NCBI RefSeq assembly: GCF_045062745.1
Contig: NZ_JBJGED010000016.1
Location: 1-64,000, forward strand
Direction: 5' to 3'
Source of the DNA: Paenibacillus_AA sp045062745
GTDB taxonomy: Bacteria; Bacillota; Bacilli; Paenibacillales; NBRC-103111
DNA: 64,000 nt
Shown here: piece after piece, positions 62,023 through 64,000 of the stretch
Position numbering within the stretch: the first letter of the stretch is position 1
How the letters are laid out: every line of letters starts with the position of its first letter
Notes under the pieces: generated by a model
The model's input: only the letters and a program-made list of their open reading frames with translations
Database searches by the model: none
Told to the model about the DNA's origin: nothing
Position numbers and translations under genes: made by a program

Positions 62023-63072
62023 TTATGGATATACCGGAGAGAACAGCAAGCCCGTCGTCTCGTCCCAGCCCATCATCAGATTCAAGTTTTGCACCGCTTG
62101 TCCCGCCGCGCCCTTCACCAGGTTGTCGATGACGGAGATGACGGTCACCCGGTTCGTGCGCTCGTCCACTGAGATCCCGATATCGCAATAGTTGGAGCCC
62201 CACACTTCCTTCGTCGCCGGCCATTTGCCCTTGTCGCGAATCCGGACGAACTTCCGCCCCTCGTAAGTTTGCCGGAACAGCTCCAGCACTTCCTCCTCGG
62301 TGCGCTTCTCTTTCAACGTCGCGTAGCACGTCGCCAGAATCCCTCTCGTCATCGGCAGCAGGTGCGTCGTGAACGTGATGACCACATCCTCGCCCCCTAC
62401 CCGGCTCAGCACTTGCTCGATCTCCGGCGTATGCTGATGGGCATTCACTTTATACGCGAGCGTATTTTCATTGATCTCCGAGTAATGGTACGTGAGCTTC
62501 AACCCGCGTCCCGCCCCGGATACGCCGGTCTTGGCGTCTACGATAATCGTCTTGTTGTCGACCCAGCCCGCCTTCACCAGCGGAACGAGCGCCAGTGTAG
62601 TCGCGGTCGGGAAACAGCCCGGATTCGCGATGATGTCCGCCCCGTAGCTCTCCTCGCCGAATACTTCCGCCAAGCCGTATACGGCCTTGGCCAGATAGGC
62701 CGGATCAGCCGGCTTATGCTTATACCATTGCTCGTATACTTCGCCCGACTTCAGCCGAAAATCCCCGGATACGTCGATAACCTTGAGCCCGGCATCCAAC
62801 AGCTTGGGACTCAGCTCGGTGCTCACCCCGTGCGGCGCTGCCAGGAACACGACATCGGCCTTCCGCTTCATGTCCTCTACATCCAGCGCGTCCAATTGAT
62901 CGGTCACGATCTCCGACAAGTGCGGGTATCCTTCGGCGATCGGCGCCCCCGCGCTCGATGAAGAAATCACCGATGTAATCTCCACGTGAGGATGCGCAAG
63001 CAACAAACGAATCAATTCTACTCCGCCGTATCCGGTCGATCCGACAATGGCGGCTTTTACCAGTTTCCCCAT
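62023..63072 (-). CDS. argC: N-acetyl-gamma-glutamyl-phosphate reductase
   Basis: ArgC reduces acetylglutamyl phosphate to the semialdehyde. GSTGYGGVELIRLL is the NADP-binding start and NPGCFPTATTLAL holds the catalytic cysteine. The ATG at 63072 lies nine bases after GGGAGG; an upstream TTG is too close to it. It is the first gene of argCJBDFG, behind an ArgR-type box. Confidence 0.96.
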   Translation of the reverse strand: MGKLVKAAIVGSTGYGGVELIRLLLAHPHVEITSVISSSSAGAPIAEGYPHLSEIVTDQLDALDVEDMKRKADVVFLAAPHGVSTELSPKLLDAGLKVIDVSGDFRLKSGEVYEQWYKHKPADPAYLAKAVYGLAEVFGEESYGADIIANPGCFPTATTLALVPLVKAGWVDNKTIIVDAKTGVSGAGRGLKLTYHYSEINENTLAYKVNAHQHTPEIEQVLSRVGGEDVVITFTTHLLPMTRGILATCYATLKEKRTEEEVLELFRQTYEGRKFVRIRDKGKWPATKEVWGSNYCDIGISVDERTNRVTVISVIDNLVKGAAGQAVQNLNLMMGWDETTGLLFSPVYP

Positions 63073-63138
63073 GGTTTCCAACCTCCCAATTAAGCCTCAA
63101 TAAGACTAACAATCCGGTCCGTAAAAAGGATATGTATT

Positions 63139-63168
63139 ATTATACGACCGTCGGAATAATAATTCAAT
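63139..63168 (-). promoter_or_regulatory. arg operon promoter with ARG box
   Basis: On the minus strand TTGAAT (63162-63167) and a perfect TATAAT (63139-63144) are 17 bases apart. ATTGAATTATTATTCCGA (63151-63168) matches the AhrC/ArgR operator pattern TGAAT-N4-ATTCA at all but one core position and covers the -35. It also overlaps the stop codon of the preceding YitT-family gene. Confidence 0.78.
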
Positions 63169-64000
63169 GAGAAAATTGCTGCTTGAACCCTTCGCCCAGC
63201 ACTTCCGAGGCATCCGCCAAGATCACGAATGCTTCCACATCGATCGACTTCACCAGCGCTTTGAGCCGAGTTACTTCTGTCTGGCTCACGACTACCATCA
63301 GCACCGGCCGCTCTTCCCCCGTAAAGCCTCCACGCGCTGTCAGTTCGGTTAATCCCCGGTCCAGATCATACAGAATGGCTTCTCGAACCCGGGTCGTCTC
63401 CCGAGTAATGACGAACGCTACCTTGGACGAGCGGAACCCGAGCTGGACTACGTCAATCGTTTTGGTGGTCACGAACAGGCCGATTAGAGCCAGCAATGCT
63501 TTTTCCGGACTAAAAATCATACCTGCCGTCAAGATGACCAGCCCGTCGAAGATCGCAATGGCCAAGCCGTATCGAATGCCCGTGTATTTATGTACCAGCT
63601 GTGCCGCGGTATCCAGTCCTCCGGTCGAGGCTCGACCACGGAAGACGATGCCTAACCCGGCTCCTACGCCTATGCCGCCGTAGATGCTGGCAAGCAGAGG
63701 GTTGTCGGTCAGCGCTCCCCAATCGCTCGTCAACAACACGAATAGCGGCAATACCATCGAACCGACGGCCGTCTTCAGCCCGAATTGCCCTCCGAGCAGC
63801 AGCAAGCCAAGAATGAATAAAGGAATATTGAGCAGCCATTGCATGATGGCCGGCTCGATGCCGAACAGTCTCTGCACGATCGTGGAGATGCCCGAGACAC
63901 CGCCGGATGCGATCTCATTCGGGTTGAGGAACAGGTTGAAGCTGACGGCTATGAGGAAGCAGCCGGCGAGCAGCAAGCCGTACTCGTATAGCTGATGCAG
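63164..64000 (-). CDS. YitT-family membrane protein (partial, 5' end beyond window)
   Basis: The reading frame stays open to the right edge, so the start is missing. The visible part has membrane helices (LAGCFLIAVSFNLFL, IPLFILGLLLLGG, SIYGGIGVGAGLGIVF) with the family motif RGRASTGGLDTAAQL, then a C-terminal DUF2179 domain. YitT proteins are membrane proteins of unknown transport role. The stop codon lies inside the ARG box of the arg promoter. Confidence 0.9.
   Translation of the reverse strand: MHQLYEYGLLLAGCFLIAVSFNLFLNPNEIASGGVSGISTIVQRLFGIEPAIMQWLLNIPLFILGLLLLGGQFGLKTAVGSMVLPLFVLLTSDWGALTDNPLLASIYGGIGVGAGLGIVFRGRASTGGLDTAAQLVHKYTGIRYGLAIAIFDGLVILTAGMIFSPEKALLALIGLFVTTKTIDVVQLGFRSSKVAFVITRETTRVREAILYDLDRGLTELTARGGFTGEERPVLMVVVSQTEVTRLKALVKSIDVEAFVILADASEVLGEGFKQQFSH

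Noticed and set aside
59446..62172. A 908-codon plus-strand frame across argD, argB and argJ
   Set aside because: It is the antisense shadow of three recognisable arginine genes, with low-complexity His/Arg-rich content and no motif.

Overview
The window looks like a chromosomal segment of a spore-forming, fairly GC-rich member of the Paenibacillaceae (Paenibacillus or a close relative such as Cohnella). Three things support this: a Bacillales-type 16S rRNA start and leader, sporulation and Firmicutes marker genes (spoVAD, pcrB-pcrA-ligA, ftsE-ftsX-ctpB-minJ, uvrB-uvrA), and strong Shine-Dalgarno sites with frequent TTG and GTG starts. Most genes lie on the minus strand.

Left part (1-12.8 kb): the first bases of a 16S rRNA gene run off the left edge. 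They are followed by a pcrB-pcrA-ligA operon, a PspC-domain protein, a DeoR regulator, thyA-dfrA, an acetamidase/formamidase operon that also encodes a helix-turn-helix protein fused to a degenerate F1-ATPase beta-like domain, a methyltransferase, and a GapB-type glyceraldehyde-3-phosphate dehydrogenase.

12.9-22.7 kb: a reduced spoVA(2mob)-like cluster (spoVAD, a DUF421 gene and a DUF1657 gene, with no spoVAC or spoVAE), a GldA/GldF/GldG/DUF4340 ABC-transporter operon, two small unassigned genes and a large U32-family protein.

22.8-30 kb holds the most interesting region. One plus-strand operon encodes a membrane-anchored FG-GAP/VCBS protein, an acyl-carrier protein, a class II aminoacyl-tRNA-synthetase-like amino acid:[carrier protein] ligase, a DltD-like SGNH protein, a 36-residue DltX-like peptide ending in FIYEGF, and a DltB-like MBOAT. 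It reads as a complete Dlt-type export-and-transfer machine in which DltA, the usual adenylation enzyme, is replaced by a synthetase-derived ligase.

30-40 kb: an ABC exporter, a beta-propeller protein, a small membrane protein, a GNAT acetyltransferase, and uvrB-uvrA behind a promoter with an SOS box.

40.2-46.7 kb is an accessory block (AraC regulator, Tat-exported beta-helix protein, orphan sugar-type binding lipoprotein, FAD oxidoreductase, group II intron remnant). It lies between uvrB and minJ, which are close neighbours in Bacillus subtilis.

46.7-64 kb: the cell-division and envelope block ftsE-ftsX-M23 peptidase-ctpB-minJ, a VanW-type protein, and a complete arginine operon argCJBDFG plus argH under an ArgR-type box. 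argH is separated from argG by a terminator and a four-copy hairpin repeat. A YitT-family gene runs off the right edge.

Two copies of a dispersed hairpin element (5.6 and 48.1 kb) each sit just behind an intrinsic terminator. I saw no tRNA genes, CRISPR arrays or intact insertion sequences.
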